This document shows positions 1-7,527 of a DNA stretch of 64,000 bases, piece by piece. Under the pieces are notes generated by a model, which was given only the letters and a program-made list of their open reading frames with translations, had not been told where the DNA came from and searched no databases. How positions within the stretch are numbered: position 1 is the stretch's first letter; each line of letters opens with the position of its first letter. The translations under genes and the position numbers were made by a program. Source of the DNA: an uncultured bacterium (lineage in GTDB: Bacteria > Verrucomicrobiota > Kiritimatiellia > PWTM01); contig CALLFZ010000003.1 in the NCBI GenBank assembly GCA_938010045.1, forward strand, positions 62,001-126,000, read 5' to 3'.

Positions 1-315
1 GGTGCCCTCGTGCAGGGAGCGGATGATGTCCCGCAACGCGCGGAGGCGGCGCTCCCGCTCATCCTCGGCGGTGCTCGGCTGCGGCGCGGCGGTTGCCGGC
101 GAACCGATCGCTGAGGCGACCGCGTGGACCAGTTCCTCGAGCGGCATGCCGCCCATCTCCGCGACGCGGCGCAGTGACGCGGCGCGCGCCAGCGTCGCGC
201 GGGCCACCGGATTGCGCAGCAGGGCGAAACGCGGATTCAGTCGAACCAGCACATCAACGAGACCGGGGTGCGCGCGCAGCAGCTCGTGGAGGGAAGTGTC
301 GGGGGTGATGTTCAT
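1..315 (-). CDS. DUF1858-like domain protein, N-terminal part (cut by window edge)
   Basis: The gene reads leftwards off the window; 105 codons are visible from the ATG at 313-315. The first ~60 residues look like the small helical DUF1858 domain: a start resembling NITPDTSLHELL, then LLRNPVARATL, then a hydrophobic helix around EELVHAVASAIG. From family knowledge, this domain sits at the N-terminus of DUF438/hemerythrin/PAS proteins and of hybrid-cluster-associated redox proteins. Residues 61-105 are a charged, Ala/Pro-containing linker (AEDERERRLRAL) that could lead into a second domain outside the window. It is divergent from fabI, with about 110 bases between the two starts. The domain call is by sequence shape only, and the full protein's role cannot be judged. 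Confidence 0.7.
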   Translation of the reverse strand, partial: MNITPDTSLHELLRAHPGLVDVLVRLNPRFALLRNPVARATLARAASLRRVAEMGGMPLEELVHAVASAIGSPATAAPQPSTAEDERERRLRALRDIIRSLHEGT

Positions 316-369
316 GAGTAGCAACTTCGCGAAGCGCCCACCACTTGTCAAATGCGCGCGGCACGGCAG

Positions 370-397
370 TTGAATCGAGGGCGGTTGCGCGTACTGT
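370..397 (+). promoter_or_regulatory. candidate sigma70-type promoter for the enoyl-ACP reductase gene
   Basis: TTGAAT at 370-375 and TACTGT at 392-397 are separated by 16 bases, and the start codon at 428 follows about 30 bases later. GGAG at 415-418 is the ribosome site. Both hexamers are imperfect, so this is a weak candidate read by eye. Confidence 0.35.
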
Positions 398-427
398 AAG
401 CGGCGGGATTCACCGGAGATGTCCGCC

Positions 428-1291
428 ATGATCGAACCGGGTAAGACCTATGTTGTGATGGGCCTGCTCGACGCCGACTCGATCGCGTGGGTGATTGGCC
501 GCCGCCTACGCGAGCTCGGGGGGCGGGTCGTTTTCACGGTTCAGAACGAACGCATCAAAAGCATCTTCCTCGACCGCAGCGACCGCCGGATTCCGCCGCA
601 GGAACTGGCGACGCTCGACCTACGCTATTGCGATGTGATGGACGATGCGCAGATTGTGCAGCTCTTCGAGCAGACGGGACCAGTCGCAGGCGTGGTGCAC
701 TCGATCGCCTACGCCAACCCGCGCACCTGTCTCGGCGAAGAGTTCCACACGGATGCACTCGAGGACATCCGCCAGTCGTACCACATCAGTTGCGTTTCGT
801 TTGCGCGGGTCGCCCGGCACGCGCGGTCGGTGATGGCGGACGGCGGGGCGCTTGTAACACTGACCTTCGACACGTCGCGCGTGTACCCGTACTACAACTG
901 GATGGGTGTGCACAAGGCGGCGCTCGAGGCACTCGTGCGAGCACTCGCTCGGCGGCACGGCCGGGACCTGATCCGCGTGAACGCGGTCTCCGCGGGGCCC
1001 CTGCACAGCCGAGCGGCGTCGAAGATTCCGGGGTTCAATCGGCTACACCGCATCTGGCGCAGCGTGAGTCCGCTCCCGTGGGATGTCGAGGCCGACAAGA
1101 TCGAAGTGGCCAACATGGTCGCGTTTTTGCTGGGCCCCTACTCGCGCAAGGTGACGGGGCAAGTGATCCACGTCGACGGCGGCGCCTCGGTGGTGGCGGG
1201 TACGCTGATGCCGTGGGAGCAGTGGCAGTATCCGACCGCACTGACCGACGACCCACATGAGGATCACGAGGGCCCGGTGCTCCGCATCTGA
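428..1291 (+). CDS. fabI: enoyl-[acyl-carrier-protein] reductase, InhA-like FabI
   Basis: Short-chain dehydrogenase of 287 residues that would reduce trans-2-enoyl-ACP with NAD(P)H in the last step of fatty-acid elongation, in the cytoplasm. The FabI-type nucleotide-binding start is present (GLLDADSIAWVIG, residues 12-24). Tyr156 and Lys163 form the catalytic Y-x6-K in YNWMGVHK, followed by NAVSAGP and the C-terminal GQVIHVDGG. The residues before the catalytic Tyr read FDTSRVYPYY. This matches the F-D-x-S-R pattern of actinobacterial InhA, not the second-tyrosine SY-x-G pattern of E. coli FabI. An upstream ATG at 419 would put GGAG directly against the start codon. ATG 428 leaves a 9-base spacing and gives the usual family N-terminus, so 428 is preferred. 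It is a single gene, divergent from the DUF1858-like gene. Confidence 0.88.
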   Translation: MIEPGKTYVVMGLLDADSIAWVIGRRLRELGGRVVFTVQNERIKSIFLDRSDRRIPPQELATLDLRYCDVMDDAQIVQLFEQTGPVAGVVHSIAYANPRTCLGEEFHTDALEDIRQSYHISCVSFARVARHARSVMADGGALVTLTFDTSRVYPYYNWMGVHKAALEALVRALARRHGRDLIRVNAVSAGPLHSRAASKIPGFNRLHRIWRSVSPLPWDVEADKIEVANMVAFLLGPYSRKVTGQVIHVDGGASVVAGTLMPWEQWQYPTALTDDPHEDHEGPVLRI

Positions 1292-1387
1292 GGCGAAACG
1301 TTCCTCCCATGCCGGGGCGCCCCGGAGCGGTCGAACCCAACGTGGGGACGCCGCCGTGTACGGCCACGCCCCGTTCCGCGGCGTGTC

Positions 1388-1434
1388 GTCCAAGGTTGGG
1401 CAACGTGCCGCCCATTGCCGTCCAAGGGTTGGAC
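1388..1434. promoter_or_regulatory. paired GTCCAA-n-TTGGAC palindromes, 32-base spacing
   Basis: GTCCAAGGTTGGGC at 1388-1401 has intact CCAA/TTGG arms and one mismatch further out. GTCCAAGGGTTGGAC at 1420-1434 has perfect six-base arms around GGG. The centres are about 32 bases apart, close to three helical turns. The same arrangement occurs at 18405-18452. This looks like a dimeric-regulator operator or a conserved structural repeat; its target is not clear, because the nearest downstream start is 350 bases away. Confidence 0.5.
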
Positions 1435-1746
1435 ACCGCCCCGATCGTTCTGGCCCTCGGAGGCCCGCAGGCGGGGGCAACGCTGTTGGGCACCGACCGG
1501 TTGGCCGAATCGCGGGCGCCCCCCCGTTCGTGCCGGCCGTAGCCGACCGAAGCTAGAACCGTGCGCACGGTCGCTGCGCGCGCGTCGTGTGCGGCCTTTG
1601 GCGTGCGATGTGCCCCGCCGCGCGACACGGTTTGGCTTGTGCCGGCTCGCGCGGCCCTCGTGACGTAAAGCGCCACGAAGCCGCAAGGCACCCTCGCGAC
1701 GACGCGATCCTCGCTCACTCGCACGGCGCCATCCGCACCGCGGCGA

Positions 1747-1775
1747 GTGCCAGACTACGGTGGTTCGGGTATGCT
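1747..1775 (+). promoter_or_regulatory. candidate promoter with leaderless-type spacing, cinA
   Basis: GTGCCA (1747-1752), 17 bases, then TATGCT (1770-1775). Only seven bases separate the -10 element from the preferred ATG at 1783, so transcription would start at or next to the start codon. No ribosome-binding site is visible upstream of 1783, which fits a leaderless transcript. Each hexamer matches consensus at four of six positions. Confidence 0.35.
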
Positions 1776-1782
1776 GCGGTTT

Positions 1783-3018
1783 ATGACAACGGTGGAATTG
1801 GTGGCGACCGGCTCGGAGCTGTTGAACGGCCGCACGGTCAATACCCACGCCCAGCGGCTCGCCCGGGCGCTCATGCCTCTGGGGCTGCGGCTGAGCCGCG
1901 AGACGTCCGTGCCGGACGACCGCGCCGCGATCGCCGACGCGGTGCGCGGCGCGCTCGGCCGCGCCGAGGTGGTGGTGGTCACCGGCGGGCTGGGACCGAC
2001 CGCAGATGACGTCACACGCGAGGCGCTCGCGGATCTTTTGCACACGAAGTTGACGCTGGACGAGCCTTCGCTGGACCACATCCGGCGACGTTGCGAGCAG
2101 TACGGGCAGATGCTGACCGATTCGCGACGGCGACAGGCCCTCGTGCTCGAGGGCGCGGCGGTGCTATCGAATCGGATCGGCGCGGCGCCGGGTGAGCGTC
2201 TGGAGCTGGAGGGTGGACGTACGCTGTTTTTGCTGCCCGGGCCGCCGCGCGAGTTCGAGGCGGTGCTGGCGGACCACGTGGTGCCCTGGTTGCGGGAGCA
2301 CGCGGCGGCGGCGCCAATCGTCGAGCATGTCGTGATGGTCTGCGGACCCGGCGAATCCGACGTGATCGAGCGCCTCTCGGCGGCGGGGTTCGAGCCGGGG
2401 CCGTTGGACCTGGCCTACTGCGCCGCTCCGGGACAGCTCGAGGTGCGTCTGACGGGTTCGGCGGACGTTGGCCCGGCCCTCGCCGAACGCGCCCGTCGTT
2501 TGCGCGAGATACTCGGCTCGGATGTCTACGCGGAGGCGCGCGAGGATCTTGTGGCGGTCGTTGGGCGGCTCCTCGCGGAGCGCGGTGCAACCGTGGCGGT
2601 GGCCGAATCGTGCACGGGCGGATGGATCATGCAACGGCTCACGTCGGTGCCTGGCAGCTCGGCCTGGTTCCGCGGCGGCGTGGTGGCGTATGCGAACGAT
2701 GTAAAAAGCCGGTGGCTCGAGGTGCCCGAAACACTGTTGCGCGAGCACGGCGCAGTGAGCGAGCCGGTGGCGCGCGCGATGGCTGCCGCCGTGCGAGCGA
2801 GGTTCGCGGCGGACTATGGGCTGGCGACGACCGGCGTCGCGGGGCCGACGGGCGGCACGCCGGAACACCCGGTGGGGTGGGTGTGGTGGGCACTCGCCGA
2901 CGGCCGGGACACCGTCGCGCGGTCGCGCCGATTCGCGGGCGATCGTGAGCTGGTGCGGCAGTGGGCCGCACAGTCCACGGTGGATCTGCTGCGGCGGCGG
3001 CTGCAGGGAGTGCTCTGA
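1783..3018 (+). CDS. cinA: CinA family protein (NMN deamidase / CinA-like)
   Basis: Two-domain protein of 411 residues. Residues 1 to about 170 are the molybdopterin-binding-like (MoCF) domain, with VELVATGSELLNG at the start and VVTGGLGPTADD further on. Residues about 255-405 are the CinA C-terminal domain, with AESCTGG near 273-279 and GVAGPTGG near 352. By family knowledge the C-terminal domain deamidates nicotinamide mononucleotide in pyridine-nucleotide salvage, and the N-terminal domain has ADP-ribose pyrophosphatase activity in some members. The length is normal for the family. In-frame upstream starts exist at 1747 (GTG) and 1771 (ATG). 1783 gives the usual MTxVELVATG N-terminus and is preferred, with moderate certainty. 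The gene stands alone; the next gene has its own strong ribosome site. Confidence 0.88.
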   Translation: MTTVELVATGSELLNGRTVNTHAQRLARALMPLGLRLSRETSVPDDRAAIADAVRGALGRAEVVVVTGGLGPTADDVTREALADLLHTKLTLDEPSLDHIRRRCEQYGQMLTDSRRRQALVLEGAAVLSNRIGAAPGERLELEGGRTLFLLPGPPREFEAVLADHVVPWLREHAAAAPIVEHVVMVCGPGESDVIERLSAAGFEPGPLDLAYCAAPGQLEVRLTGSADVGPALAERARRLREILGSDVYAEAREDLVAVVGRLLAERGATVAVAESCTGGWIMQRLTSVPGSSAWFRGGVVAYANDVKSRWLEVPETLLREHGAVSEPVARAMAAAVRARFAADYGLATTGVAGPTGGTPEHPVGWVWWALADGRDTVARSRRFAGDRELVRQWAAQSTVDLLRRRLQGVL

Positions 3019-3071
3019 GCCTCGCCGGTGGGTGCGCTTGATCGAGGACCGGTTCGACAAGGAGGTACGGC

Positions 3072-6000
3072 ATGGGTGCGACGCTTCGATGTGCGCGCGC
3101 CGCTGCGATGGCGGGGCTGATGGCCGCCGGAGTGCCGCCTGCGCGGGGCGGCGCGATTGCTCCGATGGCCTGGCGCACGAACTTTGCGGAAGTGACCGAA
3201 ACCGGGGACATTCGCTGGACCCCCCGCGAGTTCCGCTGTGCCCTCGGTCCGGCGGTTCGCTACATTGACCCTGAGTCGGGCGACGATGATCGTGCCGGCG
3301 ATGCACCCGAGCGCGCATGGCGGCACCATCCGTGGGATCCGGCCGCCACGGGGCGGGCTGCGGCCGAGCGCGAGGCGGACACCTACGTGTTCAAGGGCGG
3401 TACCGTCTACCGCGGACAACTGGTGGTGCGGCAACATGGCCGGCCGGGCGCGCCGATCCGGCTCACCCGAGATCCCGGCTGGGGACGCGGCCCCGCCATC
3501 CTTGCCGGTTCGCGGATCGTGACCAACTGGGTTCTCGGAGCAGATCGGCCCGAGATCCCAGAACCCAATGCGGTTTGGCGGGCCGAACTGGATGCGGCTC
3601 CGCGAGCGCTCTGGATCGTGGAGCCCGACGGGCGCTGCCAACGCGTGCCCCTCGCCCGCCATCCGAATTGGTCATCTGAGCCGGAGGACCATAAAGCGCA
3701 GTGGTTCCGGTGGACGAATGACCGCCATCCGTTCAAACCGCGACAGGGATTCAGCGCGAACGATTCGCGCAACCTGAAAGGCCGCGCGCCGGATTTCGTG
3801 AAGGGCTCTCTGATCTGGTCCGAATTCGGCTGGGTCATCGGCACGCCCTATCCGAGCCGGGTGCACGCCTTTGATCCGGAGGATGGCTCAGTGCGGTTCG
3901 AACGGTGGACCGGCGGCGGCAATGCCGAGATCATTTTCCGTGGTATGCGCTATTACCTCGAAGACAATCCGCGCTACCTCGATGATCCCGAAGGCGAGTT
4001 CTGGTTTGATCGGCGCGGGCGGGGCGGCACGTTGTATCTGCGCCCGCCGCGCGGCCGCGATCCGCGCGCCCTGCGGATCGAAGCGGGCGTGATCGGCGAC
4101 CTGATCACGGGCGATGAGGTCCGGCACCTCGAGATCAACGGTTTGGAGTTTCGTTGGACCTCGCCCGCCTGGGACCTCGACATCGTCGCGTGGAACTACC
4201 GGACCCTGCCATACACCATCCGGCCCGAGGCGCAGCCGGCCGCGATCCGGCTGTGGGGGCATGTGGAGGACCTGCGCATTGCGAACTGCCGCTTCGAGGA
4301 TGTAGTGTCGGGCATCCGCCTTTGTGCGAGGCGCGAGGGGGCTGCGGTGCGCTCCGTCGTGATCGAGGATAACGAGTTCCGGAACTGCGATGTGGCCGCG
4401 ATCCATCTGAGCGACGGCGCGGAGTGGGGCTACTCGCACCCCGTTGGCGTGCTCGACGACGTGGCGATCTACCGAAATTACGCGACGAACATCGGATTCC
4501 GTCCAACGCGGTTCGAGCGTGGGACGGCGATCGGGCTCGATCACGCGCGCCGGGCGCACATCGCGGGCAACGTGGTCGAGCGCAGCGGTGCGCAGGCGAT
4601 CAATGTCGTCGCCGGCAAGAGCGCGACGCGGGGCGAGGTGCCCCTGATCCGCGTACTGATCCACCAGAACAAGGCGTGGAAGACGATGCAGAACGGCAAT
4701 GATTTCGGCGGCATTGAGAGCTGGCAGCACGGGCCGGTGTACATTTTCAACAACCTGAGCCACGATGCGCGCGGCCAGCGCGAAGCCCAGCGTTTGTTTC
4801 ACGGCCGCGATGCCGGCTTCGGTCATGCCTACTATCTGGACGGTGGCTTCAAGCACTATGTGTTCAACAACATTGCGTGGGGGCGTTCAAACGACCCTGC
4901 CTCGCCGCTGGTCAACTGCGCCGCGTTCCAGGAGATCATTGGGTTCCAGAACCTGTTTCTGAACAACACGGTGTGGAACTACACGGTCGGGTCGCGCCGG
5001 CAGGCGCCTGAGGCCGGGCGTAACCAGTATGTCGGCAATGTGTGGCAGGCGATCAGCGAGCGGGTGTTCCGCCACGCCGAACCCGCGAAAACGCGCCCCC
5101 AAGGCAACGAGGCGGATGCGGCGGCCGCAGCCGGCGGACGGATCGCGCATGAACTGAATGTGTATGCGGCGAACGTGGTTCACGATGTGGCAGAGATCGG
5201 TGTCGTCGAGGGCTCGGGACGTTGGCTCACAACGCTCGAAGAGTTCCGGTCCGCGCTCACGGCGGCACGGGCGCGCGCGGCCGACGTGGGGCAGATGGAT
5301 CGTGTGCCGCCGCTGCGGGATCCCGCGCACGGCGATTTCCGCCTTGATCCGCGGTCAGTTGCGGTGGACGGAGGTGCGCTGGCGTTTGTGCCGTGGAGCC
5401 TGTGGGGCGTCGTGGGCGAGTGGCACTTCTTCCCCGCGGGCGACGATCCGGCGCTCATTCCCGACGAACACTGGTACGCGAAGGACTTTCTCACCGACCG
5501 GAGTGAATACCGACACCGTCCCACCTATCCGTTGCAGGTGGTGAACGGTACGGCCGCAGACTACGTGCCCGGCTTGCTCGAGACCTACGTGGTCGGCGCA
5601 TTGAGGCTGGATCCGGCGCGCCGCATGTACGCGGTGGTGTCGCACGAGCTTCTCGCCCGGCCGTTCACCGCAAGGCTCGCGACGCGCCCCGCCCACGGCC
5701 AGGACCCGGCGCGGCAACCGTTCACGTTCGAAGGCGACGAATTGCGTACCGCCGATCTCCACCGGGGCAATTTTCTGGTCGAGGTCGTGCTGCAGGCGCG
5801 CGGCGACGGGCTGGTCGTCAGCAAACAGCGCGGCACGGGCTATCGGCTCGCGATTCGCGACGGTCGCGCGGTGCTTGGCGTCGCGGGCGCCGAAGGCGGC
5901 CGTGGAGAGGTGGTGTCCTCGGCGCGTGTGGCCGACGGCCACTGGCGGCATCTGGTGGCCGAGGCGGACCGGGACGCGCGCGAGCTGCGGTTGTATGTGG

Positions 6001-6296
6001 ATGGACGGCTCGACGCCGTCGGGCCGGGGATCGGCCCCGAAGTACTCGCGAACGAGGGCGATCTGCTCGTTGGCGGAACGCCGCACGGTGAATGGCTCGA
6101 CGCCACGTTCGATTTCTTGCGGATCGCACGCGGCACGCTTGCCGACGCGCAAACGACCATCGAGGAGCTGTACACGTGGCAGTTCGATGGCCCCGCGCGC
6201 CGTGACATGCTCGGCCGACCTCCACACGGGCGAGGCCGTGACGCGGGCGCGCTCGAGCTCATCGAGCCGGTGCCGTCGGCTGCGCAGAAACCGTGA
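3072..6296 (+). CDS. secreted right-handed beta-helix protein with C-terminal LamG-like domain
   Basis: Very large predicted exoprotein of 1074 residues. AAGGAGGT at 3059-3066 sits just upstream of the ATG and fixes the start. Residues 1 to about 27 look like a signal peptide ending near ARGG. A segment beginning VRYIDPESGDDD, followed by TYVFKGGTVYRGQL and repeated short beta-strand runs with Asn (for example VVIEDNEFRN, YIFNNLSH, FLNNTVWNY), is typical of a right-handed parallel beta-helix as in polysaccharide lyases. Residues about 890-1040 resemble a LamG/concanavalin fold (VEVVLQARGDGLVVSKQRG, GHWRHLVAEAD, LRLYVDGRLDAVG). It probably binds or cleaves a polysaccharide outside the cytoplasm. 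The substrate and catalytic residues cannot be assigned by eye. Confidence 0.8.
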   Translation: MGATLRCARAAAMAGLMAAGVPPARGGAIAPMAWRTNFAEVTETGDIRWTPREFRCALGPAVRYIDPESGDDDRAGDAPERAWRHHPWDPAATGRAAAEREADTYVFKGGTVYRGQLVVRQHGRPGAPIRLTRDPGWGRGPAILAGSRIVTNWVLGADRPEIPEPNAVWRAELDAAPRALWIVEPDGRCQRVPLARHPNWSSEPEDHKAQWFRWTNDRHPFKPRQGFSANDSRNLKGRAPDFVKGSLIWSEFGWVIGTPYPSRVHAFDPEDGSVRFERWTGGGNAEIIFRGMRYYLEDNPRYLDDPEGEFWFDRRGRGGTLYLRPPRGRDPRALRIEAGVIGDLITGDEVRHLEINGLEFRWTSPAWDLDIVAWNYRTLPYTIRPEAQPAAIRLWGHVEDLRIANCRFEDVVSGIRLCARREGAAVRSVVIEDNEFRNCDVAAIHLSDGAEWGYSHPVGVLDDVAIYRNYATNIGFRPTRFERGTAIGLDHARRAHIAGNVVERSGAQAINVVAGKSATRGEVPLIRVLIHQNKAWKTMQNGNDFGGIESWQHGPVYIFNNLSHDARGQREAQRLFHGRDAGFGHAYYLDGGFKHYVFNNIAWGRSNDPASPLVNCAAFQEIIGFQNLFLNNTVWNYTVGSRRQAPEAGRNQYVGNVWQAISERVFRHAEPAKTRPQGNEADAAAAAGGRIAHELNVYAANVVHDVAEIGVVEGSGRWLTTLEEFRSALTAARARAADVGQMDRVPPLRDPAHGDFRLDPRSVAVDGGALAFVPWSLWGVVGEWHFFPAGDDPALIPDEHWYAKDFLTDRSEYRHRPTYPLQVVNGTAADYVPGLLETYVVGALRLDPARRMYAVVSHELLARPFTARLATRPAHGQDPARQPFTFEGDELRTADLHRGNFLVEVVLQARGDGLVVSKQRGTGYRLAIRDGRAVLGVAGAEGGRGEVVSSARVADGHWRHLVAEADRDARELRLYVDGRLDAVGPGIGPEVLANEGDLLVGGTPHGEWLDATFDFLRIARGTLADAQTTIEELYTWQFDGPARRDMLGRPPHGRGRDAGALELIEPVPSAAQKP

Positions 6297-6476
6297 GCGA
6301 ACCGCCCGTTCAGGGCTTCTGAGGCCGTTCTGGCCGACCGGCGAGTCGGCACATCCCACAGGTACGTGTCCCCACCAACGGCCACCCGCCCTGCGCGCCC
6401 CGAGAAGGCGCCCCCGCTGCTCGCAGGCTTCGGCACGGAGGCGCTTGACCTCGATCGCGAATCCCAATGGGGACAA

Positions 6477-6747
6477 TGGGGACAGGCACCTGCGCGGCGC
6501 TCCGGCGGCCGAGCGCCGGAGCTACAGCGCTGTAGTTCCGCCGGCCTGGCTCGCCGAAGCATTGGCGGCTCTGCCTGCAGAACGCTGTAGTTCCGCCGGT
6601 CCCCCGGCGGAAGATTTCGGGCGAGAAAGCTCCAGCGGCCGAGCGCCGGAGCTACAGCACAGCGCCGGAGCTATAGCGGCGGCCGGTGTTGTGCCTGTCC
6701 CCAACCTGCGCCACGCCACCCAACGGCTGGCGAGGTGCCTGTCCCCA
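6477..6747. repeat. segment bounded by inverted TGGGGACAGGCACCT
   Basis: A perfect 15-base inverted repeat: TGGGGACAGGCACCT at 6477-6491 and its reverse complement at 6733-6747. A third, shorter copy in the reverse orientation (GTGCCTGTCCCCA) lies at 6691-6703. The same 13-base core bounds a segment at 30247-30376. No transposase is inside. It resembles the ends of a small non-autonomous mobile element or a REP-type repeat. Confidence 0.65.
6584..6658. repeat. nested palindromic element, copy 1 (75 bases)
   Basis: The outer arms are GCTGTAG (6584-6590) and CTACAGC (6652-6658). Inside are two hairpins: TTCCGCCGG/CCGGCGGAA on the left and a GC-rich CTCC...GCCGGAG hairpin on the right, separated by AGATTTCGGGCGAGAAAG. 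A 73-base near-copy is at 30137-30209. A half copy (the right hairpin, then a left-arm start) lies just upstream at 6499-6546. The structure is REP/BIME-like. Confidence 0.75.
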
Positions 6748-6757
6748 GGGAGGACGG

Positions 6758-6817
6758 ATGGTTGAAACACTCGTGTGGTTTGGGGAAGCGACGGGAAACA
6801 CCGGCGAATGGCGCGGG
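6758..6817. repeat. 60-base block shared with 30671-30728, copy 1
   Basis: Starts ATGGTTGAAACACTCGTG and ends GGCGAATGGCGCGGG. Aligned by eye with 30671-30728 it agrees at roughly three quarters of positions with one 2-base gap. On the plus strand it opens with ATG and reads MVETLVWFG, but the frame does not continue into a credible protein. It may be a conserved non-coding block or a remnant of a gene. Confidence 0.5.
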
Positions 6818-6943
6818 TGGGGTCAACGATGTTCGCTTACGTTCGCCGACGTCTGTATTCGCCGCTCATTTCCCAACCGCGTCATCGGGTCCCAGTTCTC
6901 CGGGGGAGGCTTGACGAGGCCGCGGTACGGTGCGCAAGCTGAC

Positions 6944-6959
6944 GCGCCATTGTTGGCGC
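6944..6959. promoter_or_regulatory. GCGCCA-TTGT-TGGCGC palindrome upstream of the Cys-rich gene
   Basis: Perfect six-base arms around a four-base centre, ending 19 bases before the ATG at 6979. It could be an operator or an mRNA hairpin affecting translation of the two-gene unit that follows. Nothing in the sequence identifies the binding protein. Confidence 0.35.
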
Positions 6960-6978
6960 TAATGGATTGATTGCGACA

Positions 6979-7527
6979 ATGCCCGCATTGCACGAAACTG
7001 AATGGAATGTGCGACCACCGGCCTCCGCCTGCGCGACCTGCGGCCGCGCATTTGCAGATGGCGAGACGATACTTTCGCGCCTCGAGCCTGACTCCGAGAC
7101 CGGACACCGCCGGGTGGATGTCTGCCTTCGCTGCGCTGACGGCGCCAATGGCCCGCGCGTCAGCGCGTGGCGGACCGTGTGGCGCTCGCCTCCGGCCATC
7201 GTGGATCCCATCCAAAAGGAGACCGCCGAGTCGCTGTTGCGCCGGCTGATTGAATCGCGAGACGAGCGACACCTAGCGGCCATCTTCGTGCTCGCGGTGA
7301 TGCTCGAGCGCAAGCGCATCCTCGTTGAACGGGATGTCGAGTTGCTCGACAACGGGCAGCGTCGCCGTATCTACGAGCATCGGCGGACGGGCGATGTGTT
7401 CACGATACTTGATCCGCGTTTGCATCTGGACGACCTAGAGCGCGTACAGGCAGAGGTCGCGCGCCTGCTCGACGGCGCCCCGGTCGAGGCCGGCGCCGCC
7501 CCCTCCGCGGATCCGGCCTCCCCATGA
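6979..7527 (+). CDS. small Cys-rich protein of unknown function
   Basis: 182 residues. The N-terminal part carries a two-pair Cys motif, CATC followed about 30 residues later by CLRC, which is typical of a zinc-ribbon or zinc-finger. Residues about 85-165 are helical and charged (LLRRLIESRDERHL, MLERKRILVERD, RRIYEHRRTGDVF), and the C-terminus is Ala/Pro-rich. It overlaps the deacylase gene by four bases (ATGA), so the two are probably co-translated. An in-frame TTG at 6967 is a weaker alternative start. Proteins of this shape occur next to housekeeping genes in PVC bacteria, but no function is recognised. Confidence 0.65.
   Translation: MPALHETEWNVRPPASACATCGRAFADGETILSRLEPDSETGHRRVDVCLRCADGANGPRVSAWRTVWRSPPAIVDPIQKETAESLLRRLIESRDERHLAAIFVLAVMLERKRILVERDVELLDNGQRRRIYEHRRTGDVFTILDPRLHLDDLERVQAEVARLLDGAPVEAGAAPSADPASP

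Larger units (their letters stand above)
1292..1782. other. intergenic region between fabI and cinA
   Basis: About 490 bases with no convincing gene; the open frames across it are low-complexity Arg/Ala/Gly translations. It holds the paired palindromes at 1388-1434 and a candidate promoter just upstream of cinA. No T-run terminator follows fabI. Confidence 0.6.
6297..6978. other. repeat-rich intergenic region
   Basis: About 680 bases without a credible gene. It contains an inverted-repeat-bounded segment (6477-6747), a nested palindromic element (6584-6658) with a related half copy at 6499-6546, a block (6758-6817) that recurs at 30671-30728, and a 16-base palindrome at 6944-6959. The same three repeat types occur together again at 30.1-30.7 kb. 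Confidence 0.75.
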
